A stretch of 64,000 bases of DNA from JACQFZ01 sp041485885 (GCA_041485885.1 JBGPKL010000003.1:89206-153205), one strand, 5' to 3'. Numbered from the stretch's first letter, positions 16,330 through 25,530 are shown. The notes: generated by a model not told the origin, from the letters alone. A program made the numbers and translations.

Positions 16330-17058
16330 GTGGATATCGATGCCACAACTTTTTGGGTAGCGCTCGCGCAGATCATCGGCGTGAATCTAGTCCTCTCCGG
16401 CGATAACGCCGTGGTGATCGCGCTCGCGGCGCGATCCTTACCCAAACACCAGCAAGGTAAAGCCATCTTCTGGGGCAGCGGCGCGGCGGTCGTGATGCGC
16501 ATCCTCCTGACGATCATCGCCGTCGAAATGTTGCGGCTGCCTTATCTGAAACTCGTCGGCGGCGCGTTGCTCGTGTGGATCGGCATCAAGCTACTGGTGC
16601 CCGAAGCCGAGGACGACGGTTCGACGAATTTCACGGGCAGCACGTTGATGGCGGCGATACGCACGATCCTCATCGCCGACCTCGTCATGAGCTTGGACAA
16701 CGTCATCGGCGTCGCAGCGGCGGCGAAAGGCAGCTTGCTACTGCTGATTCTCGGACTGGCGATCAGCATTCCGATCGTGATATTCGGGAGCACCCTGTTG
16801 CTGAAGCTCATGCAACGTTTCCCTGTGGTTATCACCGTCGGCGCCGGCTTGCTCGGCTGGGTGGCGGGCGAAATGGCGATCACCGATCCGTTGGTCAAAG
16901 AAGGCGTGGATGCGCACGTGCCGTGGTTGCACGCGATAGGCCCGGCGGCCGGCGCCGCCCTCGTCGTCGCGACCGGCAAGTGGCTGGCCCTGATAAATCG
17001 GCGGGGAAGCGAAAACGCGGCGGCGAGCGCCAAAACGGGACCAGATAGTAGAGACTAG
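16330..17058 (+). CDS. TerC family integral membrane protein (YjbE type)
   Basis: 242 residues with about seven membrane helices. The two acidic family motifs are present: SGDNAVV (D25, N26) and SLDNVIG (D123, N124). TerC-type proteins are linked to metal-ion efflux, notably manganese, and to tellurium resistance. The GTG at 16330 is preceded by a run of G (GGGGGG) that can serve as ribosome binding site; no ATG fits the conserved beginning. The 186-base gap upstream shows no recognisable manganese (yybP-ykoY) riboswitch. A universal stress gene follows 12 bases downstream. Confidence 0.9.
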   Translation: MDIDATTFWVALAQIIGVNLVLSGDNAVVIALAARSLPKHQQGKAIFWGSGAAVVMRILLTIIAVEMLRLPYLKLVGGALLVWIGIKLLVPEAEDDGSTNFTGSTLMAAIRTILIADLVMSLDNVIGVAAAAKGSLLLLILGLAISIPIVIFGSTLLLKLMQRFPVVITVGAGLLGWVAGEMAITDPLVKEGVDAHVPWLHAIGPAAGAALVVATGKWLALINRRGSENAAASAKTGPDSRD

Positions 17059-17070
17059 CGCGAGGAGACG

Positions 17071-17496
17071 ATGCTGCGACTACTATTGCCGATCGACGGC
17101 TCGCAAACTTCGAACCAAGCGGTCGATTACACACTGCGGATGATCGACTTGCACAAAGACAAGCCCGAAATTCATCTGCTCAACGTTCAGCCGGCGCTCT
17201 CCGGGGGCGTCACGATGTTCATCCGACGCGATCAGATCAAACAGTTTCATCACGATGAAGGGTTGGAAGCGCTAGCGGCGGCGCGTTCTAAGCTCGACGC
17301 GGAGAACGTACCGTATCTATACCACATCAGCATCGGCGATCCGGGCGAGATGATCGCGAAGTATGCCAAAGAAAAACGCTGCGATCAGATCTGCATGGGC
17401 ACGCGCGGGCTTGGCCACGTGGCGGGGATGTTGCTCGGTTCGGTGACGACGAAAGTCATCCACCTCGCCGATATGCCGATTCTGCTTGTGAAGTAG
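17071..17496 (+). CDS. Universal stress protein (UspA family)
   Basis: 141 residues, single Usp domain. Begins LLLPIDGSQTSNQAVDYTLRM and contains the nucleotide-binding signature G-x2-G-x9-G(S) in GTRGLGHVAGMLLGS, followed by VIHLADMPILLVK, so an ATP-binding type is predicted. GAGGAG lies just before the ATG. It follows the TerC gene by 12 bases and is probably co-transcribed with it. Function in general stress survival is a family inference. Confidence 0.93.
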   Translation: MLRLLLPIDGSQTSNQAVDYTLRMIDLHKDKPEIHLLNVQPALSGGVTMFIRRDQIKQFHHDEGLEALAAARSKLDAENVPYLYHISIGDPGEMIAKYAKEKRCDQICMGTRGLGHVAGMLLGSVTTKVIHLADMPILLVK

Positions 17497-17529
17497 TCGG
17501 CGGGCCACGAGGCCTACGCCGGCCGTTGC

Positions 17530-18543
17530 TCAAATAGCGACGCTGACGATATACGCCAAGTAGCACAACCCGTTCACCAGCAGGTGATAAGGTCGCAACC
17601 CTCCGCGGTGCAGCGGCCACAGCACCCACGCGCTGGCAAGCAGCGTCAAGACCAGACCGGCGATCACCTCCGAGCGCACCTCCCACGGCGTCAACAGTAT
17701 GCCGAGCGCCGGCAGCAGGCTGCCCTGAAAAACCATCGCCCCGGTGATATTGCCGAACGCGAGCGTGTCTTTGTTACGCCGGATCCAGAGGACGCTGTTT
17801 ACTTTCTCCGGCAGTTCCGTCGCGAGCGGGACGATCAACAACGACAACACCAGCGCGCTCACGCCGAGCGCGGCGGACAGGTGCTCGATACCGTCGACGA
17901 AGCCGTGCGCTCCGAGGACGATGCCGATCAAACCGAGACTGAGCTGCGCTACTTCCACGAACAGGCGATCGCGCACGCCGAACCGACCGAGCAGGCGCAC
18001 CAGCAGCAACGGGTGATCCGCCTCCGTCGCGTGACCTTCGGCGACCAGCTTCGCGGAGGCGCGTACGGTGACCAAGACATAGAGAAAATAAATCCCGACT
18101 AAAACGAGCGCTATAACGCCGCGCGCCAGTCGGCCGTCGTGCGGCACGAAGATCGCCGCCGTGCTCAAGGTAAACGCGGCGAGAAACCAGATGAGATCTC
18201 GGTGCAGCCCCCGGCGTTCCGGGTGCAGCCGCCCGCTCCACCCGCGGCGAAAGGCGGCAAATAGCCCGACGAGAAACAAGGCGACGGTGGATAGCATCAG
18301 CGGCGCGCCGAGAATCGCGCCGACGCCGACCTCCTCGCGCACCTGTGCGGTCGCAGCGCTAGAAAGTATCGCCACGATCGGCACCATCGTCTCCGGCATC
18401 GCCGTTCCAACGGCGGCGAAGATGGAGCCGGTGACGCCTTCGGATATTTTGAATCGCTCGCCCAAATGCTCGAGCGCGTTGGTGAAGGTTTCAGCGCTGA
18501 TGAGGATTACGATCAACGCGCCGCCGAGCAGGAGCAACGTCAT
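17530..18543 (-). CDS. Sodium/calcium exchanger family membrane protein
   Basis: 337 residues, about ten membrane helices in two homologous halves. The alpha-repeat ion-binding motifs appear as AVGTAMPE (E51) and PLATELPE (E246), followed by FGNITGAMVFQGSLLP. This places it in the Ca2+/cation antiporter superfamily, although the ion specificity cannot be read from sequence. It converges on the universal stress gene with 33 bases between ends, and its start is 55 bases from the end of ubiA. Confidence 0.9.
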   Translation of the reverse strand: MTLLLLGGALIVILISAETFTNALEHLGERFKISEGVTGSIFAAVGTAMPETMVPIVAILSSAATAQVREEVGVGAILGAPLMLSTVALFLVGLFAAFRRGWSGRLHPERRGLHRDLIWFLAAFTLSTAAIFVPHDGRLARGVIALVLVGIYFLYVLVTVRASAKLVAEGHATEADHPLLLVRLLGRFGVRDRLFVEVAQLSLGLIGIVLGAHGFVDGIEHLSAALGVSALVLSLLIVPLATELPEKVNSVLWIRRNKDTLAFGNITGAMVFQGSLLPALGILLTPWEVRSEVIAGLVLTLLASAWVLWPLHRGGLRPYHLLVNGLCYLAYIVSVAI

Positions 18544-18598
18544 GGATTTGTGGAGAACGACATTTGCAGAGGGGCGCGATCGACGATCCGCGATAGGC

Positions 18599-19468
18599 TC
18601 ATCCTGTCACCTGATAGTCGAGCGCGAGACCGAAAAAAACGGCGGCCCCGAAGCGGTTGTTGTCGAGAAACGCCTTGAAGCACGCGTCGCGCCCGCGGTC
18701 GCGGATGAGCCACTGTTCGTACAGCGCGAACGCGCCGGCGACGACGAGGCCGCCATAGTACAGCATCCCGCGATTGGCGATGCGCCCGGCGATGGCGAGA
18801 AGCACAAGCGTCGCCGCGTGAAATACGCCTACCCATAGTCGATCGAATTTGCCGAACAGTATCGCGGTCGATTTCACGCCCACGCGCACATCATCCGGCC
18901 GATCCGCCATTGCATAGGCGGTGTCGTACGCGACCGACCAGCAAATGTTCGCCGTGAAAAGTATCCACGCCGCCGCCGGCAAGGCATTGGTCTGCGCTGC
19001 GAACGCCATCGGTATCCCCCATCCGAACGCTGCGCCGAGGTAAAACTGCGGGAGATGCGTCCAACGCTTGAGGAAGGGATAGGTTACAGCGAGGAAAGCC
19101 CCGACGAACGACAACGCAATCGCCAGTCGATTGAGCGTGAGCACGAGCGCGAAGGCCGCGAGACCGAGAATCGCGAAGAGCGCGAGCGCTTCCTTCGGCC
19201 CGACGCGTCCGGCCGCGATCGGGCGCAGGCGCGTGCGCTCCACGTGTGGGTCGAACGCGCGGTCGGCGTAGTCGTTGATGACGCAACCCGCGGAGCGCAT
19301 CAAAAATACGCCAACCACGAAAACGATCAGGAGCTTTGTATCTGGCCGTCCATTTGCGGCAAACCACAACGCCCACAGTGTCGGCCACAGCAGCAGCAAG
19401 CTTCCGATCGGCCGGTTGAGGCGCATGAGCACCGCATAGTCCTTTAGCCGCGCGGCGATTCGCGTCAT
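18599..19468 (-). CDS. ubiA: 4-hydroxybenzoate octaprenyltransferase
   Basis: 289-residue polytopic membrane prenyltransferase of ubiquinone biosynthesis. Both Asp-rich motifs are intact: NDYADRAFD at 65-73 and DTAYAMAD around 188-195. Nine or so membrane helices. The start overlaps the recG stop by four bases, so the two are coupled. No ubiC (chorismate lyase) is present next to it, which differs from E. coli. Confidence 0.95.
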   Translation of the reverse strand: MTRIAARLKDYAVLMRLNRPIGSLLLLWPTLWALWFAANGRPDTKLLIVFVVGVFLMRSAGCVINDYADRAFDPHVERTRLRPIAAGRVGPKEALALFAILGLAAFALVLTLNRLAIALSFVGAFLAVTYPFLKRWTHLPQFYLGAAFGWGIPMAFAAQTNALPAAAWILFTANICWSVAYDTAYAMADRPDDVRVGVKSTAILFGKFDRLWVGVFHAATLVLLAIAGRIANRGMLYYGGLVVAGAFALYEQWLIRDRGRDACFKAFLDNNRFGAAVFFGLALDYQVTG

Positions 19469-21573
19469 ACGGTTCCATACTCCTCGCGCCGGCCGACCCA
19501 GCGGCGGATGATAGGGTCGACGCGCTCGGGATAACGCTCGAGCAGCACCGCCGCCGCGCGCTGCACGCGCGGCAGCAGCGCCCGGTCGCGCGCGATGTCG
19601 GCGATATGAAACGCGGCGGCCCCCGTCTGGCGTAGCCCGAGCAGCTCACCCGGTCCGCGCATCTGCAAATCGCGCTGCGCGATTTCGAACCCGTCGTTGG
19701 TTTCACGCAAGGCGGCGAGACGCGCGCGCGCGAGGTCGGAGAGCGGCGGTTGATAGAGCAGCACGCAACTGCTCTGGATGGAACCGCGACCCACGCGCCC
19801 GCGCAATTGATGCAACTGCGACAACCCCAGGCGCTCGGCGTTTTCGATGATCATGAGCGAGGCATTCGGAACGTCAACGCCGACTTCGATCACGGTCGTC
19901 GCGACCAGCAGATGAATTTCGCCGCGCTTGAACTGCGTCATGCTCCGTTCCTTCTCGCGCGCTTTCTGCCGTCCGTGCACGAGCGCGATCTTCAAATCGG
20001 GCAGTGCCTCCGCGAGCACCTCGGCGGTGCGAGTCGCCGTCTCGAGGTCGAGGACTTCCGATTCCTCGATCAGCGGACATACCCAATAGGCCTGCCGGCC
20101 CGATCCGCACGCCTCGTGCACACGCGCGACCACCTCCGCGCGGCGGCCGGCCGGCACGACGACCGTCTCGATCGGCCGGCGCCCGGCCGGTAGCTCGTCG
20201 ATGACCGAAACGTCGAGATCGGCATACACGCTCTGCGCGAGCGTGCGCGGAATCGGTGTCGCGCTCATGATGAGCTGATGCGGCACTTCACCACCGTGGC
20301 TGCCTTTCGTGCGCAACGCGAGCCGCTGCTGCACGCCGAAGCGGTGCTGTTCATCGACGACGATGAGTCCAAGCCGAGCGAAACGGACGTCTTCCTGAAA
20401 CAGCGCGTGTGTCCCGACCACGACGGGCGCCTGCCCCTGCGCCACGTCGGTAAGCGCTTGGTGGCGGGCGCGGCCGGTAACGCGGCCGGACAACGCGGTA
20501 ACCGATACACCGAGCGGCGTCAGCCATTCGCTTAAATTTTTGAAATGCTGCTCCGCGAGCAGCTCGGTCGGCGCCATGAACGCGACTTGATAACCGGACT
20601 CGACGGCCAGCAAGGTTGCACACGCCGCGACGATCGTCTTGCCCGAACCGACGTCGCCCTGTATCAGACGCTGCATCGGCTCGGCGCGAGAAAGGTCGCG
20701 CGCGATTTCAGTCAGCACCCGCTGCTGCGCGTTCGTCAATCGAAACGGCAAGCTCGCGAGCAGTTTCTCGACGAGCGCGCGGCTGACCGCGAGCCGCGGC
20801 GCGCGCTCGGCGCGTAGTCGGTCGCGCACGCGTTTTAAACTTAGGGAGTACGCCAGCAACTCCTCGAACGCCAAGCGCTGCTGCGCGGGAGCACTACCGC
20901 TCATGAGCGCGGCGACATCGGCTCCCGGCGCGGGTCGGTGCACCTGCTCGAGCGCCTCCTTGAGGCTCGGCAATCGCAACTCCTCCCGCACGTTATCGGG
21001 GAGCCATTCGACGATGTGCTGCAGGTGTCGGGTGAGCGCATCGTCAGTTAACCGGCGCAAGCTCGTCTGACTTACCCCCGCGGTCGCGGGGTAAACCGGA
21101 GTCAAATGATTTTCCGGCTGCGGAGTGGTGTCGGGTGCGAGCACGCTGTATTCCGGATGCGCCATTTCGATCCCGGCGGGGCCGAAGCGGACGCTCCCGA
21201 AACATCGAAGCCAGCGGCCGCGCGCAAGCTGGTTGCGCTGCGTTGCGTTGAAGTAAAAGAACCGCAAATGCAGATGCCCGCTCTTGTCCGCAATACGACA
21301 AACCAGCGCGCGCCGACCGCGATACGCCACATCACACAGCTCGATGCAGCCGGCGACCAACGCTTCGTCTCCCGGCTTCAATCGACCGAGCGGCGTAAGA
21401 CGCGTGCGATCTTGGTAGCGCAGCGGCAAGTGAAAGAGCAAATCTTGCACCGTCACGAGCCCGAGCCCCTTAAGTTTCTCCGCGAGGCGCGGTCCGACTC
21501 CCTTGAGTCGCGTGAGGGGCGCCTGGGCGAGATCGGGAATACCGGCGGCGAGCGCCGGAGAAGGCGGATTCAC
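19465..21573 (-). CDS. recG: ATP-dependent DNA helicase RecG
   Basis: 702 residues. N-terminal wedge/OB domain (about 1-250), then a superfamily 2 helicase: Walker A in GDVGSGKT, the DEQH box VVDEQHRFGVQQR, SATPIPRTLA, and the late motifs VATTVIEVGVDVPNA, QLHQLRGRVGRG. Reverses stalled replication forks and processes Holliday junctions. It overlaps ridA upstream and ubiA downstream by four bases each, so all three are probably translated in series. Confidence 0.97.
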   Translation of the reverse strand: MNPPSPALAAGIPDLAQAPLTRLKGVGPRLAEKLKGLGLVTVQDLLFHLPLRYQDRTRLTPLGRLKPGDEALVAGCIELCDVAYRGRRALVCRIADKSGHLHLRFFYFNATQRNQLARGRWLRCFGSVRFGPAGIEMAHPEYSVLAPDTTPQPENHLTPVYPATAGVSQTSLRRLTDDALTRHLQHIVEWLPDNVREELRLPSLKEALEQVHRPAPGADVAALMSGSAPAQQRLAFEELLAYSLSLKRVRDRLRAERAPRLAVSRALVEKLLASLPFRLTNAQQRVLTEIARDLSRAEPMQRLIQGDVGSGKTIVAACATLLAVESGYQVAFMAPTELLAEQHFKNLSEWLTPLGVSVTALSGRVTGRARHQALTDVAQGQAPVVVGTHALFQEDVRFARLGLIVVDEQHRFGVQQRLALRTKGSHGGEVPHQLIMSATPIPRTLAQSVYADLDVSVIDELPAGRRPIETVVVPAGRRAEVVARVHEACGSGRQAYWVCPLIEESEVLDLETATRTAEVLAEALPDLKIALVHGRQKAREKERSMTQFKRGEIHLLVATTVIEVGVDVPNASLMIIENAERLGLSQLHQLRGRVGRGSIQSSCVLLYQPPLSDLARARLAALRETNDGFEIAQRDLQMRGPGELLGLRQTGAAAFHIADIARDRALLPRVQRAAAVLLERYPERVDPIIRRWVGRREEYGTV

Positions 21574-21965
21574 TTCCCTTCGGATAGAACCAGGATGGCG
21601 TCCATCTCCACCGCCGCTCCTTTCGGTAGCGCGGCGACACCGATCGCCGCGCGCGCGGGGTACGGTTCGGAGAAATACCGCGCCATGATTTCGTTAGTCA
21701 AGGCGAAGTGGGCGAGGTCCGTGAGGAAGACGTTGAGCTTTACGATGTCTGCTAGATCTCCGCCCGCCGCGCGCGCGACCGCGCGTAGATTCTCGAACAC
21801 GCGGGTGATCTGCGCGCGCATGTCGCCCGCCTCGAGCTCCATGGTCTGCGGGTTCAGCGGGATCTGGCCGGAAAGATAAACCGTTTGGCCGGCGCGCATG
21901 GCTTGGGAATACGTGCCGATGGCCTTCGGCGCCGCGGAAGTAACGATCGGTTGCTTGGAGGACAT
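21570..21965 (-). CDS. ridA: RidA family enamine/imine deaminase
   Basis: 131 residues, YjgF/YER057c/UK114 family. Conserved GTYSQAMRAG, LSGQIPL, VFENLRAVARAAGG, VKLNVFLTDL and the catalytic arginine in PARAAIGV. Hydrolyses reactive enamines from PLP enzymes such as threonine dehydratase. Placed between spoT (gap 72 bases) and recG (four-base overlap), an arrangement common in gammaproteobacteria. Confidence 0.95.
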   Translation of the reverse strand: MSSKQPIVTSAAPKAIGTYSQAMRAGQTVYLSGQIPLNPQTMELEAGDMRAQITRVFENLRAVARAAGGDLADIVKLNVFLTDLAHFALTNEIMARYFSEPYPARAAIGVAALPKGAAVEMDAILVLSEGK

Positions 21966-22037
21966 GAGCTTGCGCTCCTAAATCGACCGCATGAGTGTCT
22001 GCGGCGGTCAGCCGGAATGCAAGACCGAGGCCGTGAT

Positions 22038-24323
22038 TCAGCCCTTCTTGCGATTGATGCGCACCACCGTATCGAGCGCGCGGATACGCCGCATGATGCT
22101 CGCGAGATGAACCCGATCCTTTACTTCCACGGTGAACTCCATGGTGGTGTAGCGGCCATCGCGGTCGTCGAAAGAAACGGCGTCGATGTTGGCTTCCTGC
22201 TCCGCGATCGTGGCGGCGACCGAGGCGAGCACGCCGCGGTTGTTACGCACGTCGACGCGGATAGTGACCGGGAACACACCCTGGATCTGTTCCTCCCAGC
22301 GCACATCGATCCATTGATCCGGATGCTTGCGGTATTTCGCGACGTTCGGGCAGTCCTCGGTATGAATCACGATGCCGCGGCCGGAAGAAAGAAAGCCGAG
22401 GATCGGATCGCCGGGGATCGGCCGGCAACAGCGGCCGTAGGTGACGACGACGCCCTCGGTACCGCGGATCGCGAGTGCCGTGCCCTTGTTGCCTTTGCTC
22501 AGGAGTTTTCGGAAACGCCGCGTCAGCGCGAAGCCGCTCGCTTCGCCGGCGGGTGTAGGCACCGCTTGGCGCGCCACGAGAGCCGCCAGACGATTGCCCA
22601 GACCGATATCGCCCACTAGTTGATTCCAGTTCGGCAGCTTCAAGTTTTTGAGCAACTTTTCGCGCTGACCGTCGGTCAAGGCATCCATCTCGACACCCAG
22701 ATCCTTCAGCGCTCGCTCCAGCAATCGGGTCCCGAGTTCCACCGCTCCGCCGATTTGCCGGCCCTTCAGAAAACTGCGGATGTGCGCCCGCGCCTTGCCG
22801 GTCACGACATAATCGAGCCACGACGGGCTCGGACAGCCCGACGGCGACGTCAGTATCTCCACGTGATCGCCGTTCTTGAGGGTCGTACGCAGCGGCACCA
22901 GCTCGTGATTCACCTTCGCCTCGACACAATGATTGCCGATGTCGGTGTGCACGTCGTAGGCGAAGTCGATCGTGGTGGCTCCGCGCGGCAGCTTCTTGAT
23001 CTCGCCGTTCGGCGTGAATACGTAAACCTCGTCGGGGAAGAGATCGATCTTCAGGTGCTCCAAAAATTCCTGCGAGTTGCCGGCCTTCTGCTGAATCTCG
23101 AGCAGCTCTTTCAGCCACTGCAGCGCGCGCTGGCGCACGTCGCCACCGGGCTCGCCGCTCTTGTAGAGCCAATGCGAGGCGACGCCGGCGTCGGCGACGC
23201 GGTGCATCTCGCGCGTGCGTATTTGCAATTCGATCGACACGCCGAACGGCCCGAACACCACGGTGTGCAGCGATTGATAGCCGTTGGCTTTGGGGATGGC
23301 GATGTAGTCCTTGAACCGCCCGGGGATCGGTTTGTACAAGCTGTGCAGCATGCCGAGCACGCGGTAGCAATCGTCGGCCTTGTCCACGACGACGCGAAAG
23401 CCGTATACGTCGTAGACGTTATCGAACGACACCTTCTTCTGCTGCATCTTTTTGTAAATGCTGTAGACGTTTTTCTCGCGCCCCGAGACCTCCGCCTGCA
23501 CGTCTTCCTGTTCCAGTTGTTGCAGGATCGCGATACGCACTTTCTCGACGATCGCTTTGCGGTTCGCGCGGCGGCGGCGAATGGTTTCGGCGAGGATGCG
23601 ATAGCGCAGCGGGTAGAGCGTCGCCATCGCGAGGTCCTCGAGCTCGCCCGCCCACTGGCGCACGCCGAGGCGATTCGCGATCGGCGCGTAGATGTCGATA
23701 GTCTCGCGCGCGATCACGCGCTGGCGCTCGCGCGGGAGAAAACCGACGGTGCGCATGTTGTGCAGCCGGTCGGCGAGCTTGATGAGGATGACGCGGATAT
23801 CGCTCGCCATTGCGAGCAGCATCTTGCGGAAGTTCTCCGCCTGCGCTTCCTCCTGGCTTTGGAATTCGATGCGGGTGATCTTCGAGACGCCGTCCACCAG
23901 CTCCGCGACGTCTTTGCCGAACGCCTCGGCGATGCCTTCCTTGGCGGTCTTCGTGTCTTCGATGACGTCGTGCAGAATCGCCGCCATCAAGCTCTTCGCG
24001 TCCATGTGCATGGACGCGAGGATATGAGCGACCTCGAGGGGATGAAAAATGTACGGCTCGCCGCTGACGCGGCATTGACCTTCGTGCGCCTGCGCACTGA
24101 AGCGGTAGGCGGCACGGATGTCGGCGATGTCCTTCGGCTCGAGGTAGGTCTCGAGAAGCGCGCAGAGATCGTCGATCTCGAAGCGCGCCGGTTGGGCGCG
24201 TTCGCGCCGCGGCAACTCAGCCGTCGGGCCTCGCTCGGAAGCAGCTCCCGCGCTAGTGCGTGGGGGGGGTGTCTCCCGGCTTGGCGAGGTCGGCGGCCGG
24301 GGTTTGCTGGATTGCGTCTTCAT
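22038..24323 (-). CDS. spoT: Bifunctional (p)ppGpp synthetase/hydrolase SpoT
   Basis: 761 residues from the ATG at 24323. Domains: HD hydrolase with HDVIEDT at 118-124 intact, RelA/SpoT synthetase with FKDYIAIPKANGYQSLHT, TGS (VYVFTPNGEIKKLPRGAT), a zinc-finger-like region with CCRPIPGD, and a C-terminal ACT. RFKD at 336-339 is the basic RxKD form of bifunctional enzymes, not the acidic RelA form. The first about 47 residues are Pro/Ser/Arg-rich and not family-like, and this start overlaps rpoZ by 71 bases. A TTG at 24215 would remove most of that tail and start after rpoZ, so the true start is uncertain. Confidence 0.95.
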   Translation of the reverse strand: MKTQSSKPRPPTSPSRETPPPRTSAGAASERGPTAELPRRERAQPARFEIDDLCALLETYLEPKDIADIRAAYRFSAQAHEGQCRVSGEPYIFHPLEVAHILASMHMDAKSLMAAILHDVIEDTKTAKEGIAEAFGKDVAELVDGVSKITRIEFQSQEEAQAENFRKMLLAMASDIRVILIKLADRLHNMRTVGFLPRERQRVIARETIDIYAPIANRLGVRQWAGELEDLAMATLYPLRYRILAETIRRRRANRKAIVEKVRIAILQQLEQEDVQAEVSGREKNVYSIYKKMQQKKVSFDNVYDVYGFRVVVDKADDCYRVLGMLHSLYKPIPGRFKDYIAIPKANGYQSLHTVVFGPFGVSIELQIRTREMHRVADAGVASHWLYKSGEPGGDVRQRALQWLKELLEIQQKAGNSQEFLEHLKIDLFPDEVYVFTPNGEIKKLPRGATTIDFAYDVHTDIGNHCVEAKVNHELVPLRTTLKNGDHVEILTSPSGCPSPSWLDYVVTGKARAHIRSFLKGRQIGGAVELGTRLLERALKDLGVEMDALTDGQREKLLKNLKLPNWNQLVGDIGLGNRLAALVARQAVPTPAGEASGFALTRRFRKLLSKGNKGTALAIRGTEGVVVTYGRCCRPIPGDPILGFLSSGRGIVIHTEDCPNVAKYRKHPDQWIDVRWEEQIQGVFPVTIRVDVRNNRGVLASVAATIAEQEANIDAVSFDDRDGRYTTMEFTVEVKDRVHLASIMRRIRALDTVVRINRKKG

Positions 24324-24546
24324 CTGCCTCGAGTCCGGCGGGTGGGCTCTCCTCGTCCAAGATGGCGTTGGTGACGAACCCGGCCGCGATCTCGCGCAGC
24401 GCGAGCACGGTCGGTTTGTCGTTCTCTTTGGCGACGCACGCTTCCGCGCCGAGGCTCAACTGGCGCGCGCGCTTGGCGGCGACCAGCACGAGCTGGAAGC
24501 GGTTGTCCACGTTGTCCAAACAATCTTCGACGGTAATACGGGCCAT
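24253..24546 (-). CDS. rpoZ: RNA polymerase omega subunit
   Basis: 97 residues. MARITVEDCLDNVDNRFQLV is the standard omega beginning, followed by AAKRARQLS and ENDKPTVLALREIA. AGAGG six bases upstream of the ATG supports the start. The C-terminal 25 residues are a variable acidic tail. Assists assembly of the beta' subunit and is needed for ppGpp binding at one RNA polymerase site; its gene neighbour spoT makes and degrades ppGpp. The 3' end overlaps the long form of spoT. Confidence 0.96.
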   Translation of the reverse strand: MARITVEDCLDNVDNRFQLVLVAAKRARQLSLGAEACVAKENDKPTVLALREIAAGFVTNAILDEESPPAGLEADEDAIQQTPAADLAKPGDTPPTH

Positions 24547-24615
24547 GCGTTACCTCTTAACATGTAGTATGGCAAATAAAGCGATCTTAGTGGGTCGCAT
24601 CAGCGAACCTACTCT

Positions 24616-24636
24616 CCCTCTCCCGGAGGGAGAGGG
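24616..24636. repeat. Palindromic intergenic element between gmk and rpoZ
   Basis: A perfect 9-bp inverted repeat, CCCTCTCCC at 24616-24624 and GGGAGAGGG at 24628-24636 with a GGA loop, lies in the 265-base gap between rpoZ and gmk. There is no T-run on either side, so it is not a typical terminator. It resembles dispersed CTCCCTCTCCC-type palindromes seen in many proteobacterial intergenic regions. The rest of the gap shows no gene. Confidence 0.6.
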
Positions 24637-24811
24637 CCGCTCTCGCGCATCCTGCGCTTCGCGGCATTTCGCACGTCCCTGTGCAGCAGAGCGAGCCGAG
24701 GCGCGCTTGTCGCGCGCGTTTCGTATGATCGAAGCCAGCGAAGGGGGAAGGCGCGGCTTTCCAGGAAAGGCTATCTTACTGACGGGCAGACGCTATTTCC
24801 AGACAAAATCG

Positions 24812-25417
24812 CTAGTTTTTTAGCAGCTCCTCTACATTGAGCGCTACTTTGCGGCGGGCCTCGGGTTTTCCTTGAACGATGACTTCGAGATCGCGCAACG
24901 CTTGGTCGAAGTCGTCGTTGACGACGACATAGTCGAACTCGCCGCAATGGCGCATTTCGTCGATCGCGGCTTGCATGCGCCGGGCGATGACATCGGGCGC
25001 GTCTTGCCGCCGGTCTTTGAGGCGTTGCTCCAGCGCGGCGCGCGAGGGCGGTAATAGGAAGATCCCGATCGCATCGGGCGAGGCGCGCTTGATCGCACGC
25101 GCGCCTTGCCAATCGATATCGAAGATCACACGCTTGCCGCGCGCCAATAGATCGTCGACCGCGCGGCGCGAGGTGCCATAACGATTGCCGAACACCTCAG
25201 CGTGTTCGAGGAACGCGTTGTCTTTGACCATCCGCTCGAACTCCGCCGGCGTCACAAAATAATAGTGCACGCCGTGCTTTTCTCCCGGACGCGGCGCGCG
25301 GGTCGTATGCGATATCGAAAGCGCGACATCGGGGAGTCGGCTGGCAAGTGCGTGCGTCAAGCTCGTCTTGCCGGTGCCGGAGGCGGCGGAAATGATGAAA
25401 AGATTTGTTTTATTCAT
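24812..25417 (-). CDS. gmk: Guanylate kinase
   Basis: 201 residues. P-loop ASGTGKTS at about 12-19, GMP-binding region SISHTTRAPRPGEKHGVHYYFV, and the lid with RLKDRRQD. Phosphorylates GMP to GDP, which also feeds ppGpp metabolism run by the downstream rpoZ-spoT. I chose the ATG at 25417 (MNKTNLFIISA); an upstream in-frame TTG at 25444 would place the start inside an intergenic repeat. It follows yicC by 113 bases. Confidence 0.96.
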   Translation of the reverse strand: MNKTNLFIISAASGTGKTSLTHALASRLPDVALSISHTTRAPRPGEKHGVHYYFVTPAEFERMVKDNAFLEHAEVFGNRYGTSRRAVDDLLARGKRVIFDIDWQGARAIKRASPDAIGIFLLPPSRAALEQRLKDRRQDAPDVIARRMQAAIDEMRHCGEFDYVVVNDDFDQALRDLEVIVQGKPEARRKVALNVEELLKN

Positions 25418-25422
25418 TTTGG

Positions 25423-25521
25423 AACCGCGGATAAACGTGGACAAACGCCTAATCGAATGCGGAAATGTTCTCTCCTTTTTTTCTCGTCCCTATCGGCGTT
25501 CATCTGCGTCCATCTGCGGTT
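25423..25521. repeat. Inverted intergenic repeat between yicC and gmk
   Basis: Two 29-base arms (25423-25451 and the reverse complement of 25493-25521) agree at 21 positions; seven of the eight mismatches are transitions. Core wording is AACCGC-GAT-ACG-ACGCC, similar to the CGCAGATGAACGCAGATGAA family of short repeats found between genes in many environmental bacteria. About 41 bases separate the arms and include a T-rich stretch. The transcript between yicC and gmk could fold here. Confidence 0.65.
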
Positions 25522-25530
25522 TCAAACCGC

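Noticed and set aside
22620..24374. Long plus-strand open frame of 584 codons
   Set aside because: It is antisense to spoT; the length is a by-product of codon bias in a high-GC gene, and the translation is not protein-like.
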